Below, piece after piece: positions 1-5,705 of a stretch of DNA of 6,026 nucleotides (positions are counted from its first letter, which is position 1; every line of letters starts with the position of its first letter). The stretch spans positions 1 to 6,026 of the forward strand of contig JALSOU010000223.1 in NCBI GenBank assembly GCA_026986305.1, written 5' to 3'. The notes beneath the pieces were generated by a model that saw nothing but the letters and a program-made list of their open reading frames with translations, was not told the origin of the DNA and ran no database searches. The position numbers and the translations under genes are program-made. The stretch comes from Thermoplasmata archaeon. Lineage in GTDB: Archaea; Thermoplasmatota; Thermoplasmata; WALJ01.

Positions 1-504
1 CATGACTGCCTGCTTTCCCATGTCGTCCACATAGTACTCTGTCTCCACCTCATTGCCGTATTTTCTCAGTATTCTGGCCAGAGTATCCCCTATAATCGGG
101 TTTCTCGCCCTTCCGACATGCAGGGGGCCCGTAGGATTCGCGCTGGTATGCTCCAAAAGTATCTTTTCACCCTTTTCCACAGCCCTTCCGTAATCCTCAT
201 CTTTCATTATCTCCGATATTACCATTCTGGAAAATTCCGGAAAATCTGGAAAGAAATTGAGATAAGGACCAAAAGCCTTCGCCTCCTTTATCAGGGGAGT
301 AGGATCAAAGCTCTCCTCAAGCATCTTTGAAACCTCAGCAGGATTTTTTCCAGTTTCTTTTGATATCAAAAAGCATGGGAGCGCCAGAACTCCTTTTCCC
401 TCAGGAGCCCTCTGAAATATGAGCTTACCCTCATATCCTAAGGAATTCAGGCCTTTTTCTATGGATTTTTTCGCACCCTCTCTAAGAGCTTCCATCGGAT
501 TCAT
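1..504 (-). CDS. argS: Arginyl-tRNA synthetase, N-terminal 168 residues (3' end outside window)
   Basis: Class I aminoacyl-tRNA synthetase that attaches arginine to tRNA-Arg in the cytoplasm. The 168 visible codons are open to the window edge with no frameshift. Residues 1 to about 100 match the ArgRS additional domain 1 pattern: LALPCFLISK, then KNPAEV, then FGPYLNFF. The catalytic Rossmann domain begins near residue 115 with LEHTSANPTGPLHVGRARNP, where HVGR (residues 129-132) is the HIGH-type ATP-binding signature. It continues with IIGDTLARILRKYG and ends at EYYVDDMGKQ, a very typical ArgRS stretch. KMSKS and the anticodon-binding domain are beyond the edge. I chose the ATG at 504-502 because GGAGGA (511-516) lies 6 bases upstream; a second in-frame ATG at 495 is less well placed. 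The start overlaps the stop of the upstream KH gene by 4 bases (ATGA), so translation is probably coupled. The identity is secure; only the exact start is in slight doubt. Confidence 0.96.
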   Translation of the reverse strand, partial: MNPMEALREGAKKSIEKGLNSLGYEGKLIFQRAPEGKGVLALPCFLISKETGKNPAEVSKMLEESFDPTPLIKEAKAFGPYLNFFPDFPEFSRMVISEIMKDEDYGRAVEKGEKILLEHTSANPTGPLHVGRARNPIIGDTLARILRKYGNEVETEYYVDDMGKQAVM

Positions 505-1073
505 TCCCTGTCCTCCGGCTCCCTTTCCTCGTAGTATATGCCCATCTCAGCTATTTTTATGTCTATTCTCCTGCGCTCCAAATAGTGGTAAACCGTTGAG
601 TGCTCGCTCCCGCTGAGAAGCATCGTAATCGCATTTCTTGCTATGTCCATCTCAAGGAAATCCCCTATTATACTGACTGTGTTTCCATAGACTGAGACAT
701 CGGCTCCGCTGAGCTCCTCTATGAGCCTTCTTGTCTTTCCTTTGGTGCCTATGAGCCTGCCCCTCACCCTTCTCACAGAGTTCTTCTTCTTTCCTGAGAA
801 CTCCCTTATATCTATCACTTCAAGGTAGACATCATCGTCCAGAAGGCGCATGGCCCTCTCAGGGCTGAATCCCCTTCCTATGGCCCTAACTATGTTGAAG
901 GCCTTTATTCCACCCATGGGATCCTCTGCCTCTGATTCGTCTATGCTTACCTCACCTTCTCTGGAATCTATGTAAAGGTGGACTCCTGTTTTTTCCTCAA
1001 TATCCCTCTTAACAGAGCCCTTCTTACCTATAAGCACGGCAACCCTTTCCTTCGGTATCTTTATGTAGTGCAT
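501..1073 (-). CDS. Archaeal Dim2/Pno1-like KH-domain protein (small-subunit maturation)
   Basis: 190-residue RNA-binding protein with two KH modules, the architecture of archaeal Dim2 and eukaryotic Dim2/Pno1. The first KH begins at the N terminus, with its GxxG loop as GKKG (residues 16-19) in VLIGKKGSVKRDIEEKTG. The second carries GTKG (109-112) in GRLIGTKGKTRRLIEELSG. The C-terminal segment SGSEHSTVYHYLERRR (154-169) is the diagnostic end of this family. Family knowledge: Dim2 binds near the 3' end of small-subunit rRNA and works with the Nob1 nuclease in final maturation; a Pyrococcus homologue also contacts aIF2-alpha. The length is normal for the archaeal family. The start at 1073 is preceded by a strong GGAGGGTGA (1078-1086). 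The gene begins inside the last 13 bases of the RIO1 gene and its stop overlaps the argS start. The basic, charge-rich sequence and the RIO1 neighbour both support the call. The precise role in this organism is inferred. Confidence 0.93.
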   Translation of the reverse strand: MHYIKIPKERVAVLIGKKGSVKRDIEEKTGVHLYIDSREGEVSIDESEAEDPMGGIKAFNIVRAIGRGFSPERAMRLLDDDVYLEVIDIREFSGKKKNSVRRVRGRLIGTKGKTRRLIEELSGADVSVYGNTVSIIGDFLEMDIARNAITMLLSGSEHSTVYHYLERRRIDIKIAEMGIYYEEREPEDRE

Positions 1074-1828
1074 TCTCTCACCCTCCTCAGTATCTCACCT
1101 TCATCCGTATCTACTCCAAGCTTTCTGAAGTATCTGGCCGTGTTTTTCGCATCCCTCACCAGCAGCTCCTCTGCTGAGGGGTGTTTCAGATGAACGGCCT
1201 GAGCAACATCTATCAGCACGAACTCATCTCCATTTACCAGTATATTGTACTCGCTTATGTCTCCGTGCACGAGCTTAGCCTGATTATAGGCTTTTCCCAT
1301 GGAATTCACCACGAATTCATAGGCCTCTTCAGGGTCAAATTCAGAATCCTTCAACAGGGGTGCGGGCATCTCCTCGCTTCCTATGTACTCCATCACAAGG
1401 ACATTGTTTTTATGCGCTATTGGCATTGGAACTCTCACACCTGCTCCCATTAGCCTCTCAAGGTTGTTGTACTCCTTTCTGGCCCATGTGTAGACCAGCT
1501 TCCTCCTGTCTCTGGTTATTCCCTTGAATCTGGGGTCTCCCTGAATGTATAGGGACATGCGTCGGAAATTGCTCGTAGCCACTCTATATATCTTTATGGC
1601 TATGAGATTTCCTCTTTTATCATATCCCCTAAAAACATTCCCTTCCTTCCCTGTTGATATGGGAAAATCCACTATATCTATGTATCCCTTTGACATCAGG
1701 TCATATATCGTCATTATCGTGGCGTTGTCGAATACCTCTGAATATGTCTTCCTTAGCTCCCTATCCTCCTGTCTCTCAGGTTTTCTCATCCTCGTCTCAA
1801 CATACCTAATGGCTTCTTCTACCTTCAT
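1061..1828 (-). CDS. rio1: RIO1-type atypical serine protein kinase/ATPase
   Basis: 255-residue RIO-family kinase, close to the usual archaeal RIO1 size. Visible in order: an N-terminal RIO-specific helical part (1-50); a P-loop equivalent STGKEGNVF (59-67 region); the ATP-anchoring lysine in AIKIYR (K79); the segment containing E119 before NNLERL; a hinge MEYIGSEEMPAP (146-157); the catalytic loop LVHGDISEYNIL with catalytic D190 and N195; and the metal-binding LIDVAQAV with D207, the position phosphorylated in characterised Rio1 proteins. DVAQ rather than a RIO2-type DFPQ, and no N-terminal winged helix, distinguish it from RIO2. Family knowledge: Rio1 acts as an ATPase switch on late pre-small-subunit particles. 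The ATG at 1828 overlaps the aIF1A stop as ATGA, with only a weak GAG just upstream, so coupled reinitiation from aIF1A is likely. The stop lies 13 bases inside the Dim2-like gene. All key active-site residues are present. Confidence 0.96.
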   Translation of the reverse strand: MKVEEAIRYVETRMRKPERQEDRELRKTYSEVFDNATIMTIYDLMSKGYIDIVDFPISTGKEGNVFRGYDKRGNLIAIKIYRVATSNFRRMSLYIQGDPRFKGITRDRRKLVYTWARKEYNNLERLMGAGVRVPMPIAHKNNVLVMEYIGSEEMPAPLLKDSEFDPEEAYEFVVNSMGKAYNQAKLVHGDISEYNILVNGDEFVLIDVAQAVHLKHPSAEELLVRDAKNTARYFRKLGVDTDEGEILRRVRECTT

Positions 1829-2151
1829 ATCTCAAACACATCTAAAACAGTTGGTATATAACCCCTTCTTTTCATGGCTCCTGCCTGAGTCGGGTTGTAC
1901 CTGTAAAGTATGTCCGCCTTTTCAGGCTGAAAATCCCACGGCTTCACTATTAAAAGGTCTCCTTCCTTCACCCACATCCTCTTCCTGTGCTTTCCCCTTA
2001 TCCTACCCATCCTTGAAACTCCATCCTCACAGACTATCTCTATGTGTCCAGCTCCGTGGAGCTTCGTGGCTATGGCCAGCATCTCTCCTTTGGTCCTGTT
2101 CGGCAGGGGAAATCTAACTACTTCTTCGCCGCTTTCCTGACTCACATCCAT
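1825..2151 (-). CDS. eif1a: Translation initiation factor aIF1A
   Basis: 108-residue archaeal homologue of eIF1A and bacterial IF1. It binds the 30S A-site region and helps assemble the initiation complex. A short acidic N-terminal tail (1-11) is followed by the OB fold (about 20-86). Recognisable family blocks are KGEMLAIATKLHGAGHIEIVC in the first strands, MGRIRGKHRKRMWVKEGD (48-65, the basic RNA-binding face), and PWDFQPEKADILYRY (71-85), the most conserved archaeal/eukaryal signature. The C-terminal MKRRGYIP is also typical. It is the first gene of the cluster with rio1, the Dim2-like gene and argS, and overlaps rio1 by 4 bases. No Shine-Dalgarno sequence precedes the ATG, and a TATA box lies only about 20 bases upstream. 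The transcript is therefore probably leaderless, and the true start could be the in-frame GTG at 2145-2143 (codon 3); this would shorten the tail by two residues only. Confidence 0.96.
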   Translation of the reverse strand: MDVSQESGEEVVRFPLPNRTKGEMLAIATKLHGAGHIEIVCEDGVSRMGRIRGKHRKRMWVKEGDLLIVKPWDFQPEKADILYRYNPTQAGAMKRRGYIPTVLDVFEI

Positions 2152-2166
2152 AGGTTGTTAATGGGG

Positions 2167-2174
2167 TATATATA
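2167..2174 (-). promoter_or_regulatory. TATA box of the aIF1A-rio1-Dim2-argS operon
   Basis: TATATATA lies in the 42-base gap between the beta-helix gene and aIF1A, the only place upstream of the cluster where a promoter would be expected. Its centre is about 20 bases before the ATG at 2151 and about 26 bases before the GTG at 2145. The second distance matches the usual archaeal spacing from TATA box to transcription start, implying a leaderless mRNA. The motif is nearly symmetric, so orientation is assigned from context: no plus-strand gene follows it. Confidence 0.65.
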
Positions 2175-2193
2175 GATTGCTGTCGTATGATTC

Positions 2194-3714
2194 TTATTCG
2201 GTGCTCTCCCCACTTTTTGGGTGCATATGCTCAGCATACTGTTTCAGGCGCTCACCCTTCCTCACAATCACCACAGCCATGAATACGGTGATTAGGAGCG
2301 CTATCAAGGGATTTTCAAATTCAGGAACAGGTGTTGTTGCTGTGAATATCTCTGTTTTAGACACATTCATATCAACATCTCTCGGGTTATTGACGAAATC
2401 TAAGCCTGTATAATTTACGCTTATGTTATATGGAGTATAGTAAATTATAGTATTGTTATTTCTCCAGTACTCTGTTAGAACAATCCATTTCACATATCCA
2501 TTTCCATCGGTGCTGAAATTCCTATCATATGTTCCATTTTCATTATCCCTTACCCTTACATTAGCTGCAGGTATCGGGTCATAATTAGAATCTCTCACAA
2601 GGACATGAAGATACCAGCGTACTGTGAGATTGCTATATTCATTGGATATCAATACTTTACTATTGTTAAAGGTCGTATTTGTCAAAATAAAGTATGAATC
2701 ATATATTGAAAGGTCATTCGCTTTTGTATTTTTTATTGTTGAATTTGTTATATATAGATATCCTGTAGATGAACCGACGATTCCATAGTTTCCAACACCT
2801 CCCGCATCTATGGTTACATTTATCAAAGTTGGTCTTGAACCATCTGAATAAACTCCATCTTCTTTACTTCGTAAAATAAGAGTGTCTTTTATCAATGGTT
2901 TGCTTCCATAGAGTACCTGAATACCATCTGCGGTATTTACTCCCCTTCCGGTATCTGTTATCACATTCCCGATTATCGTTGGATTGCTTGGCTTCGTACC
3001 TGTGCTTCCACCACCTGTTACATATATTCCATAGTCATAGTTCCATGTTATCCAGTTGTTTTCTATTGTTCCATTAGACCAGTAGCCAGCATAAATCCCA
3101 GTATCATCATTCCAAGTTATCGTGTTGTTGGATACTGTGGCATCAGAGCCATAGAGGACTATGCCGTAATAGTTATTTGAGATAAGGTTGTGGTCTATCG
3201 TGGCGTTGTCTGTTTCGATGTAGAGACCGGCATATTTAGGAACTGTGGTAGCATCCCCACAACCGTGCAATTCCGAATTTCGCATCTCGAATATGCTTCC
3301 ATCATACACCCTGAAGAAATACGGGTTGCTTAGATTGTTCCTTTCTATAACTGAAGCATCTGCTGCGGTTGTGTTGTCGTTATCTATGTCAAGAATCCTG
3401 AATATTGCCCCTGCAAGGACTTCGATGGCATAATATTGAGAAGAGGTTGAATTGATTTTCAGCGTTACATTCCTGAATGTCAGGGTTGCATTGTTCAGTA
3501 CCGTGAGATTTCCGCTCAAAATAATCGTTTCATTGCTTCTGATGGTATCTGTTGTTACATTCCAGTTCCCATTTATGTAAACTGTTGGTTGGGATTGGAT
3601 TAAAGACCTCGCACTCTCATGTGAAATATTCTCAGAGAATGAATACATGGGAATAACTGAGGAAATGGAAAGCAAAAGCAGTATTGCAACCGCCACCATA
3701 TGCTTATCTTTCAT
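2194..3714 (-). CDS. Secreted NosD-like right-handed beta-helix surface protein with PEF-type C-terminal anchor
   Basis: 506-residue predicted envelope protein; the ligand or activity is unknown. The N terminus is a signal peptide (basic MKDK, hydrophobic core about 7-23). Residues about 45-360 form parallel beta-helix rungs of the NosD/PbH1 type. Rung-marking glycines at 163, 184, 206, 229, 264, 287 and 311 are spaced about 21-24 residues apart, except for one 35-residue interval with an insertion rich in Gly, Ser and Thr. Residues about 363-457 look like an Ig-like or carboxypeptidase-regulatory-like beta-sandwich (HVLVRDSNYDPIPAANVRV). The end has TPVPEFENP (461-469), a short hydrophobic segment (469-484), RKGERLK and a polar tail to 506. 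I count 23 N-X-S/T sequons, which suggests heavy N-glycosylation. There is one cysteine (152), so no internal disulfide. No polysaccharide-lyase active site is recognisable, so a structural, adhesive or glycan-binding role is as likely as enzymatic. Parts are strongly AT-rich (12 G or C of 60 bases at 2701-2760), unlike the flanking genes. No Shine-Dalgarno precedes the ATG. Confidence 0.88.
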   Translation of the reverse strand: MKDKHMVAVAILLLLSISSVIPMYSFSENISHESARSLIQSQPTVYINGNWNVTTDTIRSNETIILSGNLTVLNNATLTFRNVTLKINSTSSQYYAIEVLAGAIFRILDIDNDNTTAADASVIERNNLSNPYFFRVYDGSIFEMRNSELHGCGDATTVPKYAGLYIETDNATIDHNLISNNYYGIVLYGSDATVSNNTITWNDDTGIYAGYWSNGTIENNWITWNYDYGIYVTGGGSTGTKPSNPTIIGNVITDTGRGVNTADGIQVLYGSKPLIKDTLILRSKEDGVYSDGSRPTLINVTIDAGGVGNYGIVGSSTGYLYITNSTIKNTKANDLSIYDSYFILTNTTFNNSKVLISNEYSNLTVRWYLHVLVRDSNYDPIPAANVRVRDNENGTYDRNFSTDGNGYVKWIVLTEYWRNNNTIIYYTPYNISVNYTGLDFVNNPRDVDMNVSKTEIFTATTPVPEFENPLIALLITVFMAVVIVRKGERLKQYAEHMHPKSGESTE

Positions 3715-3739
3715 ACTGAAGGAAATAAGGAAAGGATGG

Positions 3740-3747
3740 AAATAAAG
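3740..3747 (-). promoter_or_regulatory. Probable TATA box for the beta-helix surface protein
   Basis: On the minus strand CTTTATTT follows an A-rich stretch (ACAAAAA) that resembles a BRE. Its centre is about 30 bases upstream of the ATG at 3714. This would place transcription initiation within a few bases of the ATG, consistent with the missing Shine-Dalgarno sequence. The 3715-3739 stretch between box and start is pyrimidine-rich. It might also help end transcription of the upstream PEP carboxykinase gene, but no clear T-tract terminator is present. Confidence 0.5.
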
Positions 3748-3758
3748 TTTTTGTTCTA

Positions 3759-3770
3759 AGGAGCGCTCCT
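3759..3770. repeat. Perfect 12-base palindrome at the end of the PEP carboxykinase gene
   Basis: AGGAGCGCTCCT is its own reverse complement and reaches the last base of the TGA stop of the PEP carboxykinase gene (3772-3770). As RNA it could form only a 4-base-pair stem with a GCGC loop, and no T run follows on the minus strand, so it is not a convincing terminator. A palindrome of this length can occur by chance about once or twice in 6 kb. Any function is unproven. Confidence 0.45.
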
Positions 3771-5614
3771 CATAGAAATCTCTCTGGTTCTATGTAATCC
3801 CCGTATTTCTCCCTAGCCTCAATGAGCCTCTTTCTCTCAGCTTCCATCTCATTGAAAAGATCCTCAGGAATATCATCAAGCTCACGATATATGGCTTCTA
3901 TGCGCTCCAACTTCGCCAGAAGCTCAGGAACCCTGATTGTGAACTGCTTTGTGTAGTCCTCATGGGAGTACTCCTTTCCAAGCTCCTGTGAGAACAGCCT
4001 TTTCAGGTCCTCATATCTCGGTATGTAGCCGATGGGTGTCTCTATGGCGTCCACATCGCCGTTGACCCTCAGCTCCATCCATTTGAGCCAGACCTTCTTA
4101 TCAAGCTTTGAATTCAGGAAATTTCCATCTTTATCTCTTAGGAAGTAGTTCACAGCGAATATCTTAGGAGCTCTGGTTTTCTCCCCGAATTTCAGGTAGT
4201 TATCTATGTATTTTCCAAGAGGAATGGACATGAAGTCCAGTATGGCCATTGGGTTGAACTTCCTTACACCCTCTTTTCCAAGGGTAGCGGCGGTTGTCTC
4301 AGATTCAAGGGAGGCTCCTTTGCATATTACGCCGTGCTTCCAGCTGAATGACTCGCAGACAGGTGGCCATGTATCTGCATCCCTTCCACCGAATATCATG
4401 CCGCTCAGCCTCACTCCTTTTGGAGCATCCAAGGCCTCAGCATCGAGGTTTTCAAATGCGCTCAACCTCACGGTAAATCGGGCGTTCTTATGGCTGGGAG
4501 GTATCTCATTTCCCTCCTCATCTCTTTTGCCTTTCCACCACTCTCCGCTGTGGTTCTCACCCCTATCTGGAATCTCACCGTCCATGCCTGTCCAGTAAGG
4601 CATTCCATCGCTCACCAGTATGTTTGAGAATATCACCTCGTTGTCAGAGTGCAGAACCTTCCATATGTACGGGTCATCCTCTGAGTTTATCCCCTGAATT
4701 ATGCCGAATATCCCGTTCTCAACATTCACAGCCCTCGGCTCTCCTCCGATATCCCTTATGAACGACAGGTCATCTCCCACCAGTCTTTCGCCTTTCACCA
4801 TGCAGGTGCTGGTCTTTCCGCACATTGAAGGGTATGCGCCTGTGAAGTAGCTCACCCTTCCATCGGGTCCATTTACCCCCATCAGGAACATGTGCTCCGA
4901 GAGCCATCCCTCTTCAGCGGCTTTGGCTATGGTTAGCCTGAATGCCAGCTTTTTCAGGCCTATGGTGTTTCCACCGTACTGCGTGTTGAGAGAATAAACT
5001 ATCTCATCTTTCATGTCTATGTATATCCTTCTCTTATCCAGATTCTTGTTTGTCTTCCTCTCATCAAGCTCCCCTGCTGAATGCACGAACCTGAAAAACT
5101 CAGACTTTTCACCCAGTCTTCTGAATTCCTCATAGGCAGTGCGGTAGAGCATGTGCTCGCTGTGAGCAACATATGCGGAGTCCGTTATCTGAACTCCGAG
5201 TATGCTAAAAGGCGATTCCCTAGGCCCTAGGGAGAAGAAGCAGACGAACATCTCCTTTCCCCTCATTATTCCCTTCATTATCTCAAAAACCTCATTAAGC
5301 CCCTCATCTCTGTCCTTCGTGTTTATGAACGGTATTTTAGCGCCGTTTTCCACCAGTATTGCTGTGTGCTCCTTATCCCTAGCCTGATCGTAGTAGTTGT
5401 CAAAATGAACCGTATGATTATCATAATCCCTCAGCTCCCTCTCCTCACCGTAGCGGAGCGCTCTCTCCCTTATGTACTGGTAATCCTCATCGGAATCCGT
5501 GCACACGAATATGCTCTCAGGCTCCATGAGTTCTGCGAATTTCTCCACAAATCCGATTATTTCAGGGTTTTTCAGCGCTTCCAGCCTTTCCATCTGCTCT
5601 CTGGATATGTTCAT
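3770..5614 (-). CDS. pckG: Phosphoenolpyruvate carboxykinase, GTP-dependent
   Basis: 614-residue cytoplasmic enzyme interconverting oxaloacetate + GTP and PEP + GDP + CO2, the first committed step of gluconeogenesis in many archaea. Motifs of the GTP class: YGGNTIGLKKLAFR (213-226), carrying the metal-ligand lysine region; SEHMFLMGV with the metal-ligand histidine H241; the P-loop AYPSMCGKTSTCM with the reactive, mobile-loop cysteine C265; the second metal site GDDLSFIRDIGG (D281/D282); NVENGIFGI; and the guanine-binding FGGRDADTWPPV (408-419 region), followed by SFSWKHGV. ATP-type enzymes lack the CGKT cysteine and the FGGR block. The C-terminal 560-614 is charged and helical. The length fits the family. 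The start at 5614 has GGTGA (5619-5623) a few bases upstream. It is transcribed divergently from the ABC ATPase gene and probably alone, since the next gene has its own TATA-like box. No missing catalytic residue was noticed. Confidence 0.97.
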   Translation of the reverse strand: MNISREQMERLEALKNPEIIGFVEKFAELMEPESIFVCTDSDEDYQYIRERALRYGEERELRDYDNHTVHFDNYYDQARDKEHTAILVENGAKIPFINTKDRDEGLNEVFEIMKGIMRGKEMFVCFFSLGPRESPFSILGVQITDSAYVAHSEHMLYRTAYEEFRRLGEKSEFFRFVHSAGELDERKTNKNLDKRRIYIDMKDEIVYSLNTQYGGNTIGLKKLAFRLTIAKAAEEGWLSEHMFLMGVNGPDGRVSYFTGAYPSMCGKTSTCMVKGERLVGDDLSFIRDIGGEPRAVNVENGIFGIIQGINSEDDPYIWKVLHSDNEVIFSNILVSDGMPYWTGMDGEIPDRGENHSGEWWKGKRDEEGNEIPPSHKNARFTVRLSAFENLDAEALDAPKGVRLSGMIFGGRDADTWPPVCESFSWKHGVICKGASLESETTAATLGKEGVRKFNPMAILDFMSIPLGKYIDNYLKFGEKTRAPKIFAVNYFLRDKDGNFLNSKLDKKVWLKWMELRVNGDVDAIETPIGYIPRYEDLKRLFSQELGKEYSHEDYTKQFTIRVPELLAKLERIEAIYRELDDIPEDLFNEMEAERKRLIEAREKYGDYIEPERFL

Positions 5615-5698
5615 GAATTCACCGATTGCTGGAAAAAATCCGAGAGTAAAAAGCTTTGGGCGAAACGGAGCCTTTTAATTCTACTTCCATTGACGAGC
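5615..5698. promoter_or_regulatory. Divergent promoter region between PEP carboxykinase and ABC ATPase
   Basis: These 84 bases must hold the promoters of both outward-reading genes. For PEP carboxykinase the best minus-strand candidate is CTTTTTAC (5646-5653), preceded by CCCAAAG, which resembles a BRE. It would start transcription near 5623 and give a leader of about 9 bases containing GGTGA. For the ABC gene the plus-strand candidate is CCTTTTAATT (5671-5680), about 23-25 bases before the ATG, consistent with a leaderless mRNA. An A6/T6 tract (5633-5638) with GGA/TCC arms lies between the PEP carboxykinase box and its start. Close spacing makes interference or shared regulation possible. 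Box assignments are by eye. Confidence 0.5.
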
Positions 5699-5705
5699 AT
5701 GCTCG
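5694..5705. repeat. Perfect 12-base palindrome centred on the ABC ATPase start codon
   Basis: CGAGCATGCTCG is its own reverse complement, and the ATG at 5699-5701 sits in its centre. If transcription starts at or near the ATG, a dimeric regulator bound here would cover the initiation site, so it could be an operator. Chance occurrence is equally possible for a 12-base palindrome, and the symmetry does not extend outward. Confidence 0.4.

Noticed and set aside
118..330. Plus-strand open frame opposite argS
   Set aside because: The minus strand encodes the conserved ArgRS N-terminal and HVGR regions without interruption; the plus-strand product resembles nothing.
1545..2117. 190-codon open frame on the plus strand across the rio1/aIF1A junction
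   Set aside because: It lies antisense to two well-supported genes with full family motifs, and its translation shows no recognisable domain and a skewed Ser/Pro/Leu composition typical of a shadow frame.
3040..3200. Similar-looking short DNA blocks inside the surface-protein gene, considered as a CRISPR array or tandem repeat
   Set aside because: They are degenerate and in frame, and correspond to beta-helix rungs of about 22-24 residues. There are no identical repeats with unique spacers.
4206..4598. 130-codon open frame on the plus strand inside PEP carboxykinase
   Set aside because: It is antisense to the guanine-binding region of a clearly functional enzyme; no promoter or ribosome site and no recognisable family.
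5631..5641. GGATTTTTTCC on the minus strand, considered as a T-rich terminator
   Set aside because: It lies upstream of PEP carboxykinase in the divergent region, where no minus-strand gene ends, so a terminator there has no transcript to stop.
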